Positions 1 through 10,001 of a DNA stretch of 64,000 bases are shown here, one piece after another. Position 1 is the first letter of the stretch, and each line of letters starts with the position of its first letter. Made by a program: the position numbers and the translations under genes. The stretch is from contig NZ_JAPQNS010000022.1 of assembly GCF_028867935.1 (NCBI RefSeq), forward strand, positions 1-64,000, read 5' to 3'. The DNA comes from Flavobacterium sp. SUN052. GTDB lineage: Bacteria > Bacteroidota > Bacteroidia > Flavobacteriales > Flavobacteriaceae. Under the pieces are notes generated by a model. The model was not told the DNA's origin, ran no database searches, and was given only the letters and a program-made list of their open reading frames with translations.

Positions 1-372
<372 letters not shown>

Positions 373-382
373 AAATAATTGC

Positions 383-402
383 GTGACTAATAAATTAGTC
401 AC
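383..402 (-). other. Leader hairpin just upstream of 16S
   Basis: GTGACTAA (383-390) and TTAGTCAC (395-402) form a perfect 8-bp stem with a 4-nt loop, only about 10 nt before the mature 16S end. It could be part of the rRNA processing structure. That role is inferred from position only. Confidence 0.45.
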
Positions 403-468
403 TGTTTGTTTAACTGATCCACTAGGGGACCCAGTTAAGTGCTCATTGTCTTCTTGCTAATCGATTTG

Positions 469-477
469 TCAAAGAAC
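469..477 (-). promoter_or_regulatory. boxA-like antitermination element in rRNA leader
   Basis: The minus strand reads GTTCTTTGA about 100 nt upstream of 16S and downstream of both predicted promoters. This resembles the boxA element bound by NusB/NusE in rRNA leaders, and GTTCTTTGACA is commonly seen in this position in Bacteroidota. The assignment is by motif and position. Confidence 0.5.
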
Positions 478-562
478 TGGGCGCTGGTTCCGGTGAGGGT
501 TCCAGCGTGGTTGAAAAAGCTCGTCTGCTTGTTTCAGATTGTGTTCCCGTTGAATTGGAGTG

Positions 563-594
563 CAAAAGTAGTACTTTTAAAAGTTGTTGTCAAG
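563..594 (-). promoter_or_regulatory. rRNA operon promoter P1
   Basis: On the minus strand CTTGACAA (594-587) is followed after 16 nt by TACTTTTG (570-563), which fits the Bacteroidota primary sigma consensus (TTG near -33, TAnnTTTG near -7). The predicted start is about 556, giving a leader of about 180 nt. The same CTTGACAA plus TAnnTTTG pair recurs at the upstream promoter and at the tRNA-Gly/Leu promoter. Confidence 0.75.
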
Positions 595-703
595 CGAAAA
601 GCGAAATATTTTTTATTTTCTTTCGATCTCCATTCGGTCAACTCGACAAGCTAAAAGTGGTGCTGCTGAGCATCTTCTAACTTGTTCCCCTCATTTGGGA
701 CTG

Positions 704-736
704 CAAAGGTAGGGCTTTTTTAAACCCCTTGTCAAG
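704..736 (-). promoter_or_regulatory. rRNA operon promoter P2 (upstream)
   Basis: CTTGACAA (736-729) and TACCTTTG (711-704) are separated by 17 nt on the minus strand, with an A/T-rich spacer and upstream flank. This makes a tandem promoter pair with the one at 563-594. Between this promoter and sbcD (983) I see no gene; the A+T-rich stretch 737-980 probably also holds the sbcD promoter, but no convincing -7 element was found there. Confidence 0.7.
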
Positions 737-982
737 CATTATTTGAAAGTTTTTTGTGTGGTCTTATTCAAAAAAAGCTAACTCATTACTAGTCTGAGAC
801 TTTATATCTCATTGTAACAAAAATTAATTTGCCCTTGTCGCACACCTCAGCTTAAAGCACATTAAAAATAGTATTATTCCTATATTTACTTCTACCACTA
901 GTTATCGCTTTTTTAGGCATTTGTGTGGATTACGGCTAACTTGCAGGATAGAAGATCGATCGAGGAGTACGAAAAAATAGTC

Positions 983-2242
983 ATGAAGATATTACATACG
1001 GGAGATTGGCATTTGGGGAAGCGACTCTATAAACATGATCTCCGAGATGATCATGAGCTTTTCCTGAACTGGCTAGCTGACCTTGTTGACGAGCGTAACA
1101 TTGATGTACTGCTTATTGCTGGGGACATATTTGATACAGCGAACCCTAACGACGGCTCGATGTCCTTATATTATAAGTTTCTGACCCGTATGTTGCCTTT
1201 AGGTCGCAAGATTATCATTACTGGAGGAAACCACGATTCGGCGACGAAGCTAAATGCACCACGCGAGTTGCTACGCCACCTTGATATACATGTAGTTGGT
1301 TGCACCACGCAGGATTGCGCCGACGAGGTGATTCGACTGACGCAGGGGTCAACCGATTTGGTTATAGCAGCGGTTCCTTATTTACGGGATGCCGATTTGC
1401 GACAGTCGATTTCGGGGCAAACGTATGAAGAACGGATTACGGCACTACGTATAGGCATTCGGAATCACTACGAGCGATTAGCTGATTATTGTAAGCAGAA
1501 CTACACAGATGTACCGGTCTTGGCAATGGGGCACCTATATGTAAACGGGGCTTCTGTGTCGGAAAGCGAGCGTGAGATACATTCTGTGGGCGGACAGGCC
1601 GCTTTTTCGACGGAACATTTTCCGGGCGGATTCAACTATGTGGCCTTGGGCCATATTCACATGCCTCAGGCGCTGGGCCCTGATAATTTGGTTCGGTATA
1701 GTGGATCACCAGTTCCGCTTAGCTTCAGCGAACGTGACAATGCCCATCAAATTCTGGAACTAACACTTGACAACGGACAAATAACGAATGTTTCTACGGT
1801 GCGGGTGCCCCAGTTTAGGCGGTTACAGCACATAGGGGGCACGCTTGATGAGGTACGGGAAATTCTGGAACAAATCAGCGTGGACGATGATCGACTTGCA
1901 ACGCTTGTTGAAATTCTGGTCGAAGAATCTCAGGAAAGCCACGCTACCCGAATGCATTTTGAACAGCTTTATCGCGATTATAGTGACGCTCCGTTTTCAA
2001 TTGCCAAAGCTCGGTTAGTATTTCAAAATAAGCGGCAGGGATTGGCGTCGCTGCTGGTGGCCGATACCCATTTACAGGATTTATCGTACCTCGACGTCTT
2101 CGACCGTCGGTTAGAGTCTTCACTTGTTGAGACTGAAAACCGTGCCGTACTGACCGAAACGTACAAACAACTTTACCGAATGGTGACCGAACAGGCGTCG
2201 CCGACGCTCCTGCATGAAGATTCGTCAAATTCGATTTCGTAA
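983..2242 (+). CDS. sbcD: Exonuclease SbcCD subunit D (Mre11-like nuclease)
   Basis: Nuclease subunit of the SbcCD complex, which opens and trims DNA hairpins and protein-blocked ends during repair. The metallophosphoesterase motifs are in order: TGDWHLGK (D8, H10), AGDIFD, GGNHD, then GHLYV and the GHIH motif. The product is 419 residues, a usual SbcD length. I chose ATG 983 because the protein then begins MKILHTGDWH as in the family; an in-frame GTG at 923 would add 20 unrelated residues. The gene overlaps sbcC by 29 bp, so the two are one transcription unit and probably translationally coupled. Confidence 0.95.
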   Translation: MKILHTGDWHLGKRLYKHDLRDDHELFLNWLADLVDERNIDVLLIAGDIFDTANPNDGSMSLYYKFLTRMLPLGRKIIITGGNHDSATKLNAPRELLRHLDIHVVGCTTQDCADEVIRLTQGSTDLVIAAVPYLRDADLRQSISGQTYEERITALRIGIRNHYERLADYCKQNYTDVPVLAMGHLYVNGASVSESEREIHSVGGQAAFSTEHFPGGFNYVALGHIHMPQALGPDNLVRYSGSPVPLSFSERDNAHQILELTLDNGQITNVSTVRVPQFRRLQHIGGTLDEVREILEQISVDDDRLATLVEILVEESQESHATRMHFEQLYRDYSDAPFSIAKARLVFQNKRQGLASLLVADTHLQDLSYLDVFDRRLESSLVETENRAVLTETYKQLYRMVTEQASPTLLHEDSSNSIS

Positions 2243-5200
2243 TATCAACTCATTTTACGGTGAACATCCCCCTATTCAGTTTACGAATGGGGCGTTGGCC
2301 ACTACAGGTCTATTTGTAATCTCGGGCCCAACCGGCGCGGGTAAATCAACTTTACTCGATGTTATTACGCTTGCTTTATTCAACCGAGTACCCCGCATAT
2401 CAGGTCTGGTATCGAATACCATGATCCTGGGCGAAGGCTTGATTGTGAATCAGCAGGCCATGCAGGAGCCAAATACAGCGGCCTATGCTGAAGTCGAGTA
2501 CCAGGTCACTGACAAAGTGTACCGAGCGCGGTGGTCCATCAAGAAGAACCGCAACGGTAACTGGAACAACTACGAGATGGAAGTGGCCCATCTCCCGGAG
2601 GGCCAAACCGAAGGCACCTTGTTTCCGATCAAGAACTTAGCCGACTTCCCGAAAAAGAACGAAGAACTGATTGGCCTGACCTACGAGCAGTTTATCCGTT
2701 CAATTGTGCTGGCTCAGGGAGCGTTCGACCATTTCCTGAAAGCACGAGCAGCGGAGCGGAGCAAAATGCTCGAAAAAATAACGGGTACGGAGATTTACCG
2801 GCAACTAAGTCAGCGGGCCTTCACCGAATCAAAGCAATTCGACACTCAGCTTGAGACGATCCGGCAGGCCGTTTCACTCATTAATGTATTGAATGAGGAG
2901 GAGGTTAGCGAATTAAAGGTTCAGCAGAAAGGTATTGATGCTGAACTGAAAACCCTCGATAAGACTATTGATCGATTTACAACAGAGCAGCAGTTACTCA
3001 AGCAAATATACGAAGCCGAACGAAATCTGGCCACATTGACTACTCGCCAGCAACGATTAGCGGAACAAGTAGGCCATTTTGCCCCCGATGCGGCCCGGCT
3101 GGAACGGCACGCAACCGTTGCTGACCTAACTGCCGACCTGACAAACCTTCGCCTTCTGGAAAACCAGCAAGCAGATTTAGTAAATCAGCAAGACATCGCC
3201 ACAGAAACCATTCAGGGGTTGAGTGGTGAGTTGAGCGACGTACTGACTTCGGCAAACTTGTTGACCAAACAGAATGGGCTGACCAATGACTCGTTAGAAC
3301 GGGCGGTTAATGCGTTTCGGGAGCAGGTTTTGTCGTTGGAGCGCGAAGAGCATGTGGAGCGTGACAACGCCCGACGACCCTTAACCAGCGTACAACAAAC
3401 TGTTCGCGCATCAAACGATACTGTCTTGCGTAACCTTGACTTCCTTGATGTTAGCGAAACCCTGAAGCAGGTTCGGCAATACAAGCAGACGGTAGCGGGG
3501 GACTTGGCGGTCTTATCGGAGAATTATCCGAGCATTACGCCAGACACCCTTCAGAGTGAACTCAATCGATTGGTAGAACGCACGACGGAATACGGGCAGC
3601 TTGTGACCCTGCTGGAAGATCAGCAAATACGGTTGAGTGAAGGCATGGACTTAAAAGCCAAAGCCGAAATTATTGAAACCGCCGTTACAACAAAAGCTCA
3701 GGAAGAAAACCGATTAGCTGCGGAGTTGAGCCAGTTAGAAGCGGTAAAAGCAGATCTGGAGCAGAAACAACGCCGGCTGGAGACCGAAGCTAACCTGGAT
3801 GAGTTGCGCAAGGGGCTAACTTCGGGGGATCCATGCCCCCTTTGCGGGTCGTTGAACCATCCCTATGCCAAACACTACGTTCAACAAACGGGTGAATTAG
3901 CGCTGAAACTCCGCCTGGCAACAGATGACTGGGATAAAAAACGAAAGGAATACGACTTAGCGCACCGGGCATTCATCCAGGCTCAATCGGATCAGATGGC
4001 GTTCACTACGCACCGCAATCAGTTGAGGCAGGACTATAAAAATCGCAAAGCCGAACTGAATGAGAAGTTGACAGCCGTAGCTCTTGACCCGAATGTGCAA
4101 CCCACCGAATTGAGAAGTACAATCAAGCTGTTCAATTTACAACGTCAGGATCTGGGACGCTTACAACTGCTCTGGCAGCAACGCGACCTGCTACAACGAC
4201 TAGCTACCGATCTCGAACTTGCCCAAATCAGTACCAATCGGGCGAACGATTTGAGTGCAACACGTAACGCTCTATATATAGGAACAGATATTCGCGGTCA
4301 TTGCGACAAACTGATCAGCCGCTTCACGGGTATTCGGCAACGAATGGCAACTCAACAAACGTTGTTGTCGAAAGCTGCCAGTGACCAAACTGCCTGTCAG
4401 CAACAGCTTGATCAAGTAAACAGCCATCTGCTGCCCATTCTAAACGAACGTGGTTTTGCCGATGCCTCTTCGGCACGAGCCTGCTTACTCGACCCAACTG
4501 TAGTAAAGCGTTTGCAGGATACTCAATTGGGTTTGCAGAAAGAAGCCGACGATATTATTCGGAAAACTGAAGAGGAAAATACCAAACGCACCAATGCCCT
4601 GGCGAGCCGGAAAGAAACGGCACCATTGGAGGAGGTTGAAAGCCAGTTGAAGCAATTAAAGGACAAGCAACGACTAGTAATCGAGAGTGTGGGCTATGTG
4701 AAAAAACAGTTGGAACACGATCAGACTGAGCGGAAGCGGCAACAAAAAATGCGCAAAACGTTGGTCGATCTGGAGCAAAAAGCCCAACCCTGGCGTGAAC
4801 TGGCCCGACTTATTGGTAGCGCGAAAGGTGATGAGTACAGCAAGTTCGCTCAGGGATTAACACTTTCGCAGCTAATCGGCCTCTCGAACCGGCGGCTCCG
4901 CGAGCTTACTGACCGCTACCTGCTGCTAAAACCGCGCGACGGCCAAGACGAACTTTACGTGGTCGATCAGTATCAGGGCAGTTCGGAGCGATCTGTATCG
5001 AGTTTATCGGGGGGAGAAACGTTTACTCTCAGTTTGTCACTGGCCTTGGGATTGTCGGACTTGGCTTCTCAGAATGTGCAGATTAATAGCCTCTTCATCG
5101 ACGAAGGCTTTGGCACACTCGATCCCGAATCTCTGGATACCGCCATTGTTATGCTCGAAAAACTACAGCACGACAGTCAGAAAACTATCGGTATTATCTC

Positions 5201-5294
5201 ACACCGGCACGAAATTAAGGAGCGCATCAGCGTTCAGATTCAGGTAGAGAAAGGCAACGATGGGAACAGCAAACTGAAAGTAGTAGAGCTGTAA
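2214..5294 (+). CDS. sbcC: Exonuclease SbcCD subunit C (SMC-like ATPase)
   Basis: ATPase subunit partnering SbcD, an SMC/Rad50-type protein with two long coiled-coil arms. The Walker A loop GPTGAGKST is at residues 38-46. A zinc hook CPLC (C541, C544) sits almost exactly at the middle of the 1026-residue chain. The ABC signature LSGGE is near 931-935 and Walker B (LFIDEGFGTLD) near 960-970. Between them the sequence is rich in Gln, Glu and Lys heptads typical of coiled coil. All catalytic elements look intact. The start overlaps the end of sbcD, and transcription ends at a strong hairpin at 5298-5327. Confidence 0.96.
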   Translation: MKIRQIRFRNINSFYGEHPPIQFTNGALATTGLFVISGPTGAGKSTLLDVITLALFNRVPRISGLVSNTMILGEGLIVNQQAMQEPNTAAYAEVEYQVTDKVYRARWSIKKNRNGNWNNYEMEVAHLPEGQTEGTLFPIKNLADFPKKNEELIGLTYEQFIRSIVLAQGAFDHFLKARAAERSKMLEKITGTEIYRQLSQRAFTESKQFDTQLETIRQAVSLINVLNEEEVSELKVQQKGIDAELKTLDKTIDRFTTEQQLLKQIYEAERNLATLTTRQQRLAEQVGHFAPDAARLERHATVADLTADLTNLRLLENQQADLVNQQDIATETIQGLSGELSDVLTSANLLTKQNGLTNDSLERAVNAFREQVLSLEREEHVERDNARRPLTSVQQTVRASNDTVLRNLDFLDVSETLKQVRQYKQTVAGDLAVLSENYPSITPDTLQSELNRLVERTTEYGQLVTLLEDQQIRLSEGMDLKAKAEIIETAVTTKAQEENRLAAELSQLEAVKADLEQKQRRLETEANLDELRKGLTSGDPCPLCGSLNHPYAKHYVQQTGELALKLRLATDDWDKKRKEYDLAHRAFIQAQSDQMAFTTHRNQLRQDYKNRKAELNEKLTAVALDPNVQPTELRSTIKLFNLQRQDLGRLQLLWQQRDLLQRLATDLELAQISTNRANDLSATRNALYIGTDIRGHCDKLISRFTGIRQRMATQQTLLSKAASDQTACQQQLDQVNSHLLPILNERGFADASSARACLLDPTVVKRLQDTQLGLQKEADDIIRKTEEENTKRTNALASRKETAPLEEVESQLKQLKDKQRLVIESVGYVKKQLEHDQTERKRQQKMRKTLVDLEQKAQPWRELARLIGSAKGDEYSKFAQGLTLSQLIGLSNRRLRELTDRYLLLKPRDGQDELYVVDQYQGSSERSVSSLSGGETFTLSLSLALGLSDLASQNVQINSLFIDEGFGTLDPESLDTAIVMLEKLQHDSQKTIGIISHRHEIKERISVQIQVEKGNDGNSKLKVVEL

Positions 5295-5297
5295 ACA

Positions 5298-5327
5298 AAA
5301 ATGGGTCGCTGAGGAGCGACCCATTTT
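5298..5327. terminator. Bidirectional terminator between sbcC and fabI
   Basis: A perfect 13-bp stem (AAAATGGGTCGCT, loop GAGG, AGCGACCCATTTT) lies between the convergent ends of sbcC and fabI. The flanking A and T runs let it work on both strands. Confidence 0.85.
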
Positions 5328-5345
5328 CAGGCATAACTCATGTTG

Positions 5346-6161
5346 TTACTTCACATTCACCAAATCCATTACCTCCGCCGATACGCCCGTCATGCTGAAG
5401 CCGCCGTCGTGGAAGAGGTTTTGCATGGTCACCATGCGGGTGAAATCGGAGAAGAGCGAAATACAATAGTCGGCACACTGATCGGCAGTAGCGTTGCCAA
5501 GAGGGGCAATCGCGTCAGCATAGCCAAAAAACTTGTCGAAACCACCAATGCCCGACCCAGCCGTAGTTGGCGTGGGTGATTGCGACACCGTGTTGACCCG
5601 CACCTTCCGGTACTTGCCATAATGATAACCAAAGCTCCGGGCAATCGACTCCAGCATCGCTTTAGCTTCAGCCATATCGGTATAGAATGGGAATGTCCGT
5701 TGAGCCGCCATGTAGGTCAGGGCTACCACAGAACCCCATTCGCTGATGGCATCCATTTTATAAGCCGTTTGCAGCATCTTGTGAAGCGACAAAGCTGAAA
5801 TATCGACGCTTTGCTTGTACCACTCGTAGTTGAGATCGGTGTAAGCACGTCCTTTACGGATGTTCGGACTCATTCCAATGCTGTGCAACACAAAATCGAT
5901 TTTGCCGCCCAAAATTTCCTGCGATTGGGTAAAGAGTTTTTCGAGGTCTTCGGTTGAGGTGGCATCGGCCGGAATAATTTCGGCATTGCACTGCTCGGCC
6001 AACTGCTTAATTTCTCCCAGTCGCATGGCGATTGGGGCGTTGGTAAGCGTAAAGGTGGCACCTTCTTCTTTTGCCCGTTGTGCAATTTTCCAGGCAATTG
6101 AGCTTTCATTGAGGGCACCCGAAATGATGCCGCGTTTTCCTTGTAAGAGTCCGTAAGCCAT
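5346..6161 (-). CDS. fabI: Enoyl-[acyl-carrier-protein] reductase (NADH)
   Basis: Reduces the trans-2-enoyl-ACP double bond in the last step of each fatty-acid elongation cycle. It is a short-chain dehydrogenase of 271 residues. The N-terminal nucleotide-binding segment is GALNESSIAWKIA (residues 15-27), the FabI variant of the Rossmann glycine motif. The catalytic pair is Y160 and K167 (Y-x6-K), preceded by the FabI-like RTFPFY. The C-terminal substrate-loop region carries the FabI-type Gly-rich segment. A likely promoter lies about 25 nt upstream, within the tail of the neighbouring hydrolase gene. Confidence 0.95.
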   Translation of the reverse strand: MAYGLLQGKRGIISGALNESSIAWKIAQRAKEEGATFTLTNAPIAMRLGEIKQLAEQCNAEIIPADATSTEDLEKLFTQSQEILGGKIDFVLHSIGMSPNIRKGRAYTDLNYEWYKQSVDISALSLHKMLQTAYKMDAISEWGSVVALTYMAAQRTFPFYTDMAEAKAMLESIARSFGYHYGKYRKVRVNTVSQSPTPTTAGSGIGGFDKFFGYADAIAPLGNATADQCADYCISLFSDFTRMVTMQNLFHDGGFSMTGVSAEVMDLVNVK

Positions 6162-6183
6162 ATTTTGAAATACATTTTCTGCT

Positions 6184-6191
6184 CAAAGGTA
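6184..6191 (-). promoter_or_regulatory. Likely fabI promoter -7 element
   Basis: The minus strand reads TACCTTTG, matching TAnnTTTG, 23 nt upstream of the fabI ATG. No clear TTG is found at -33, so support rests on the -7 match and position. Confidence 0.4.
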
Positions 6192-6193
6192 AG

Positions 6194-7228
6194 TCATTTT
6201 TCGGGGATGGTAGCCAGCGTATTAGTCGTAGTAACGGGCGATAGTTTTAACACATCCATCATGAACTGCCGGGTTTCGCGTTCCACACCAGCCAAATCAC
6301 CCGAAGTAAAATGCGAGGCAATCACGTGTTCGCCCGCATTGGGGAAGGCAACTTTACGCTTCTTACTATCAGGGGTCCCCAGTTCGGCATACATATCGAG
6401 CATAGCCGGTACCGACACCACTTTGTCCTGATTTTCTTCGTCTTTGAAATAATAACCCATAAACAGTGGCTGTTTCACTTTGGCAAACTGCTCCCGTGTC
6501 ATGTACGTATCCATCATGGTTTGAAGCGTAATTAGCCCATTGGTATGGTAACGCGTGAGCCAGTACTGAGCCCGGTCGGGCTTATAGTGGGTAATATTCA
6601 CGTGTTCACCACCCATAATTTTGTCCAACAACTGCTTGCCCCAGGGTCGCGTAGCCAGTTTAAGACCGGGATTAGCCGTAGCGATGCAGGGCGAATACAG
6701 TATAAGGCTATGAATTTCGGGGTGATTTGCGGCCAAATATAACGTCAGCATACCTCCAGCTGAGGTTCCCATCACAATTACACTATCGCCAATGGCTTTT
6801 CCGATGGCTAGTGCCCGTTCAGCAGAAGCGGCATAGTTGGCAGGAGTCAGGTTTTTGAACGCATCAGGCGATTTCAGTCCATGTTCGGCAGTGCGAGCCA
6901 GGTATAGGTTACAGCCAAATGTGCGAGCAATATTTTTGTTAACGGGGTCACCCTCAGCCCAGGTGGCTCCAAAGCCAGGAATGTAGACGATACTGTATCT
7001 GGTTTTTGCCTTCCGGGTACTATCAGCCCAAACGATCCGAGCCTGATTGTCGGGTTTGAGCTGTGCGGCTGCCTCATCGCGGGCAATCGTTTGGTCAAGA
7101 TCAGCAAGAGACGAAGTGAAAGCCACAGGTTTGTCGGATACGGGGTCGAAACTGGGGCGCGGACCTGATAAATAAGCCGCACCAATAGCCGCAATGCCAA
7201 CAAGCGTGAATTTGAGGTATTTGTTCAT
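6194..7228 (-). CDS. Alpha/beta hydrolase, exported or membrane-anchored
   Basis: The protein has 344 residues from ATG 7228 and begins with a Lys-containing N terminus followed by a hydrophobic stretch (FTLVGIAAIGAAYL), a signal peptide or anchor. The nucleophile elbow GTSAGG, preceded by a strand (DSVIVM), marks a serine alpha/beta hydrolase; an oxyanion segment IPGFGATW lies earlier and a C-terminal GEHVIAS supplies the histidine. The substrate cannot be read; a carboxylesterase or lipase-like role is likely. I used the ATG at 7228 rather than the longer frame to 7381, because the extra residues are Arg/Trp-rich and unlike a leader. It is divergent from the uxuA operon. Confidence 0.8.
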   Translation of the reverse strand: MNKYLKFTLVGIAAIGAAYLSGPRPSFDPVSDKPVAFTSSLADLDQTIARDEAAAQLKPDNQARIVWADSTRKAKTRYSIVYIPGFGATWAEGDPVNKNIARTFGCNLYLARTAEHGLKSPDAFKNLTPANYAASAERALAIGKAIGDSVIVMGTSAGGMLTLYLAANHPEIHSLILYSPCIATANPGLKLATRPWGKQLLDKIMGGEHVNITHYKPDRAQYWLTRYHTNGLITLQTMMDTYMTREQFAKVKQPLFMGYYFKDEENQDKVVSVPAMLDMYAELGTPDSKKRKVAFPNAGEHVIASHFTSGDLAGVERETRQFMMDVLKLSPVTTTNTLATIPEK

Positions 7229-7388
7229 GACAGAAGCAAAAGGATGCAATCCAATCCCAAAGAAACACAAAAGCCTCTGATTTCTCAGCGGTCTTCCAAC
7301 AAACCATTTCCACCATCTTTTCCAAAACTTACCGCGTCCAACGGTAAACCTCCTCCCCCATGCTCTTATATAGAAAAACATGGCTTAA

Positions 7389-8591
7389 ATGGCTTTAGAA
7401 CAAACCTGGCGCTGGTTTGGCCCCAATGATCCCGTAACGCTGGCGCACGTCAGGCAGGCGGGTGCAACCGGAGTCGTATCTGCGCTACATCAACTTCCGA
7501 ACGGGCAAGTCTGGCCCGTCGACCAAATCCAGGAACGCATCCGTATTATCGAAACCGCCGGGCTAACCTGGTCCGTTGTTGAAAGCATTCCGGTACACGA
7601 GGAGATCAAAACCCGAACGGGTAATTTCCAGCAACACATCGAGAATTATAAGGAGTCGATTGTGAATCTGGCCCAATGCGGCATCGACACGGTCTGTTAT
7701 AATTTCATGCCCGTACTCGACTGGACCCGCACCAACCTCGATTACCCCATGCCCGACGGCTCAACGGCACTCCGCTTTGATGCGATCGAGTTTGCGGCTT
7801 TCGAGTTGTTTATTCTGAAACGTCCCGGTGCTGAGTATCATTACAATGAGGCCCGGAAGCAACAGGCTAAAAGCTGGCTCGATGGTGCTTCGGACGCTGA
7901 TATAAAACGATTAACCCGTACCATCATTGCGGGCTTGCCTGGTTCGGAAGAGAGCTACACCATCGAGCAATTTCAGGGTGCGCTCGATATGTACAACGAT
8001 ACCGGTGATCACGAACTTCGGCAAAATCTCTACGCTTTTTTGCGCGAAATCGCCCCCGTTGCTGAATCAGTAGGCGTGCGGTTGTCGATTCACCCCGATG
8101 ATCCACCGTATCCGATTCTGGGTTTACCCCGCGTAGTCAGCACGGAGGCCGATGCCCGGCAGTTGCTCCGCGAAGTAAACACACCCGCCAACGGAATCTG
8201 TTTTTGTACAGGCAGCTACGGCGTTCGGCCCGACAATGACTTAGCAGGCATGGTTGAGCGACTAGGACCACGCATTCATTTTATTCACCTCCGAAGCACC
8301 CAGCGCGATGCCAACGACCCATCAATGATGCGAAGCTTCCACGAAGCTGACCACCTGGCGGGTGATGTCGATATGTTTGGCGTGATGAAAGCGCTGCTGA
8401 ACGAGCAAAAAAGGAGAGTAAACGAAGGCAGAACTGACACCAGGATGCCATTCCGGCCCGACCACGGTCACAGAATGCTCGACGATCTTGCCTTGAGCAA
8501 AAAAATAAATCCCGGCTATACAGCTATCGGTCGTTTACGCGGCCTGGCTGAATTGAGAGGATTAGAAATGGGCATCGAAAAAAGTCAATAG
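7389..8591 (+). CDS. uxuA: Mannonate dehydratase
   Basis: Dehydrates D-mannonate to 2-keto-3-deoxy-D-gluconate (KDG) in hexuronate breakdown. The 400-residue length, the opening [19 protein letters not shown], the segments [13 protein letters not shown] and CTGSYGVR, and the terminal FRPDHGHRM are characteristic of UxuA, a metal-dependent TIM-barrel enzyme. It starts a tightly packed operon: uxaC follows 8 bp later, then kdgK and kdgA. The region 7229-7388 between it and the divergent hydrolase gene should hold the operon promoter. No operator could be identified there. Confidence 0.95.
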   Translation: MALEQTWRWFGPNDPVTLAHVRQAGATGVVSALHQLPNGQVWPVDQIQERIRIIETAGLTWSVVESIPVHEEIKTRTGNFQQHIENYKESIVNLAQCGIDTVCYNFMPVLDWTRTNLDYPMPDGSTALRFDAIEFAAFELFILKRPGAEYHYNEARKQQAKSWLDGASDADIKRLTRTIIAGLPGSEESYTIEQFQGALDMYNDTGDHELRQNLYAFLREIAPVAESVGVRLSIHPDDPPYPILGLPRVVSTEADARQLLREVNTPANGICFCTGSYGVRPDNDLAGMVERLGPRIHFIHLRSTQRDANDPSMMRSFHEADHLAGDVDMFGVMKALLNEQKRRVNEGRTDTRMPFRPDHGHRMLDDLALSKKINPGYTAIGRLRGLAELRGLEMGIEKSQ

Positions 8592-8599
8592 ACTCTATA

Positions 8600-10000
8600 A
8601 TGAAAACATTCATAACCGACGATTTCCTTTTACAGACCGATGCGGCACGGCAACTTTACCATGACTATGCCAAGTCGATGCCGATCATTGACTTCCACTG
8701 TCACCTGCCCCCCGATCAGATTGCGGCAGACCGACAGTTTGAAAATATAACCCAACCCTGGCTTTACGGCGATCATTATAAGTGGCGGGCCATGCGCACC
8801 AATAGTGTACACGAGCGGTTTTGCACGGGCGATGCCAGCGATTGGGAGAAATTTGAGCAGTGGGCAGCTACCGTTCCCTATACAATGCGTAACCCATTGT
8901 ACCACTGGACACACCTTGAACTACTCCGGTATTTTGATGTGGACGAGGTGTTAGGCCCAGACAATGCCCGCGAAATATTCGACCATTGTTCGGCTCGACT
9001 GAAAACGCCCGAATACAGCGTTCGTGGATTACTGCGCAAAATGAATGTGGAAGTGGTGGGCACAACCGATGATCCAACTGACACCCTCGAACACCACCGG
9101 GCCTTTGGGCAACAGGGAGCCGATCTCAAAATGGTTCCTACCTTCCGTCCTGACAAGGCGATGATGCCCACCGACCCTATTGTGTTTATTAAGTACGTGA
9201 GCCGGTTGGCTGACATATCAGGACAGGAAATAACAGATTTAGATTCGTTTCTGGCTGCTTTGACCCAACGCTATGATACGTTTGCCGAACTGGGTTGCCG
9301 GGCATCTGATCACGGTTTAGAGCAAATCCTGGCCGAACCAACCTCCGCTGAAGAAGCCGCCGACCTGTTTTCTAAAGTGATGGGTGGCCACACGTTGAGC
9401 GTTGACGAAGTGCGTCAGTTTGGGTCGTACATGCTGATGTGGTGTGGCAAGCAATACCATAGTCGTGGTTGGGTGCAGCAGTTCCATTTGGGCGCACAAC
9501 GCAACAACAACCGCCGAATGCTCAATCAACTAGGGCCCGATACTGGCTGGGATAGTATTGGCGATTTTAGTCAGGCCCGCTCACTGTCGACGTTTCTGGA
9601 TCAATTGGACAGCACTGATCAACTAGCCCGCACGATTCTGTACAACCTGAATCCCAACGATAATGAGCTGATGGCTACTATGATCGGTAACTTTCAGGAC
9701 GGCAGCATTCCTGGCAAAATGCAGTTTGGCTCGGGTTGGTGGTTCCTGGATCAGAAAGACGGTATGGAAAAGCAGATCAACGCCCTTTCGAACATGGGCC
9801 TTCTGAGCCGGTTTGTAGGCATGCTGACTGATTCACGAAGTTTTCTGAGCTTTCCCCGACACGAATATTTCCGGCGTATTTTGTGCAACCTGATTGGCAA
9901 CGACGTAGCCAATGGCGAGCTCCCCAACGACATTCAATGGTTGGGTAAACTCGTTCAGGATGTGTGCTATACCAATGCAAAAAACTATTTCAAGTTTTAG
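8600..10000 (+). CDS. uxaC: Glucuronate (uronate) isomerase
   Basis: Converts D-glucuronate to D-fructuronate, or D-galacturonate to D-tagaturonate, the entry reaction of the pathway. The 466-residue length fits UxaC. The amidohydrolase-like metal motif DFHCHL appears near residue 31, followed by the family segments VVGTTDDPTD and GSGWWFLDQKDGM. Only 8 bp separates it from uxuA and 1 bp separates it from kdgK. It makes fructuronate, yet the enzyme that would reduce this to mannonate for UxuA is not encoded in this operon. Confidence 0.95.
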   Translation: MKTFITDDFLLQTDAARQLYHDYAKSMPIIDFHCHLPPDQIAADRQFENITQPWLYGDHYKWRAMRTNSVHERFCTGDASDWEKFEQWAATVPYTMRNPLYHWTHLELLRYFDVDEVLGPDNAREIFDHCSARLKTPEYSVRGLLRKMNVEVVGTTDDPTDTLEHHRAFGQQGADLKMVPTFRPDKAMMPTDPIVFIKYVSRLADISGQEITDLDSFLAALTQRYDTFAELGCRASDHGLEQILAEPTSAEEAADLFSKVMGGHTLSVDEVRQFGSYMLMWCGKQYHSRGWVQQFHLGAQRNNNRRMLNQLGPDTGWDSIGDFSQARSLSTFLDQLDSTDQLARTILYNLNPNDNELMATMIGNFQDGSIPGKMQFGSGWWFLDQKDGMEKQINALSNMGLLSRFVGMLTDSRSFLSFPRHEYFRRILCNLIGNDVANGELPNDIQWLGKLVQDVCYTNAKNYFKF

Positions 10001-10001
10001 G

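Noticed and set aside
439..654. 71-codon frame in the rRNA promoter region
   Set aside because: Hydrophobic and low-quality, overlaps the boxA-like leader and the P1 promoter, and has no plausible ribosome context.
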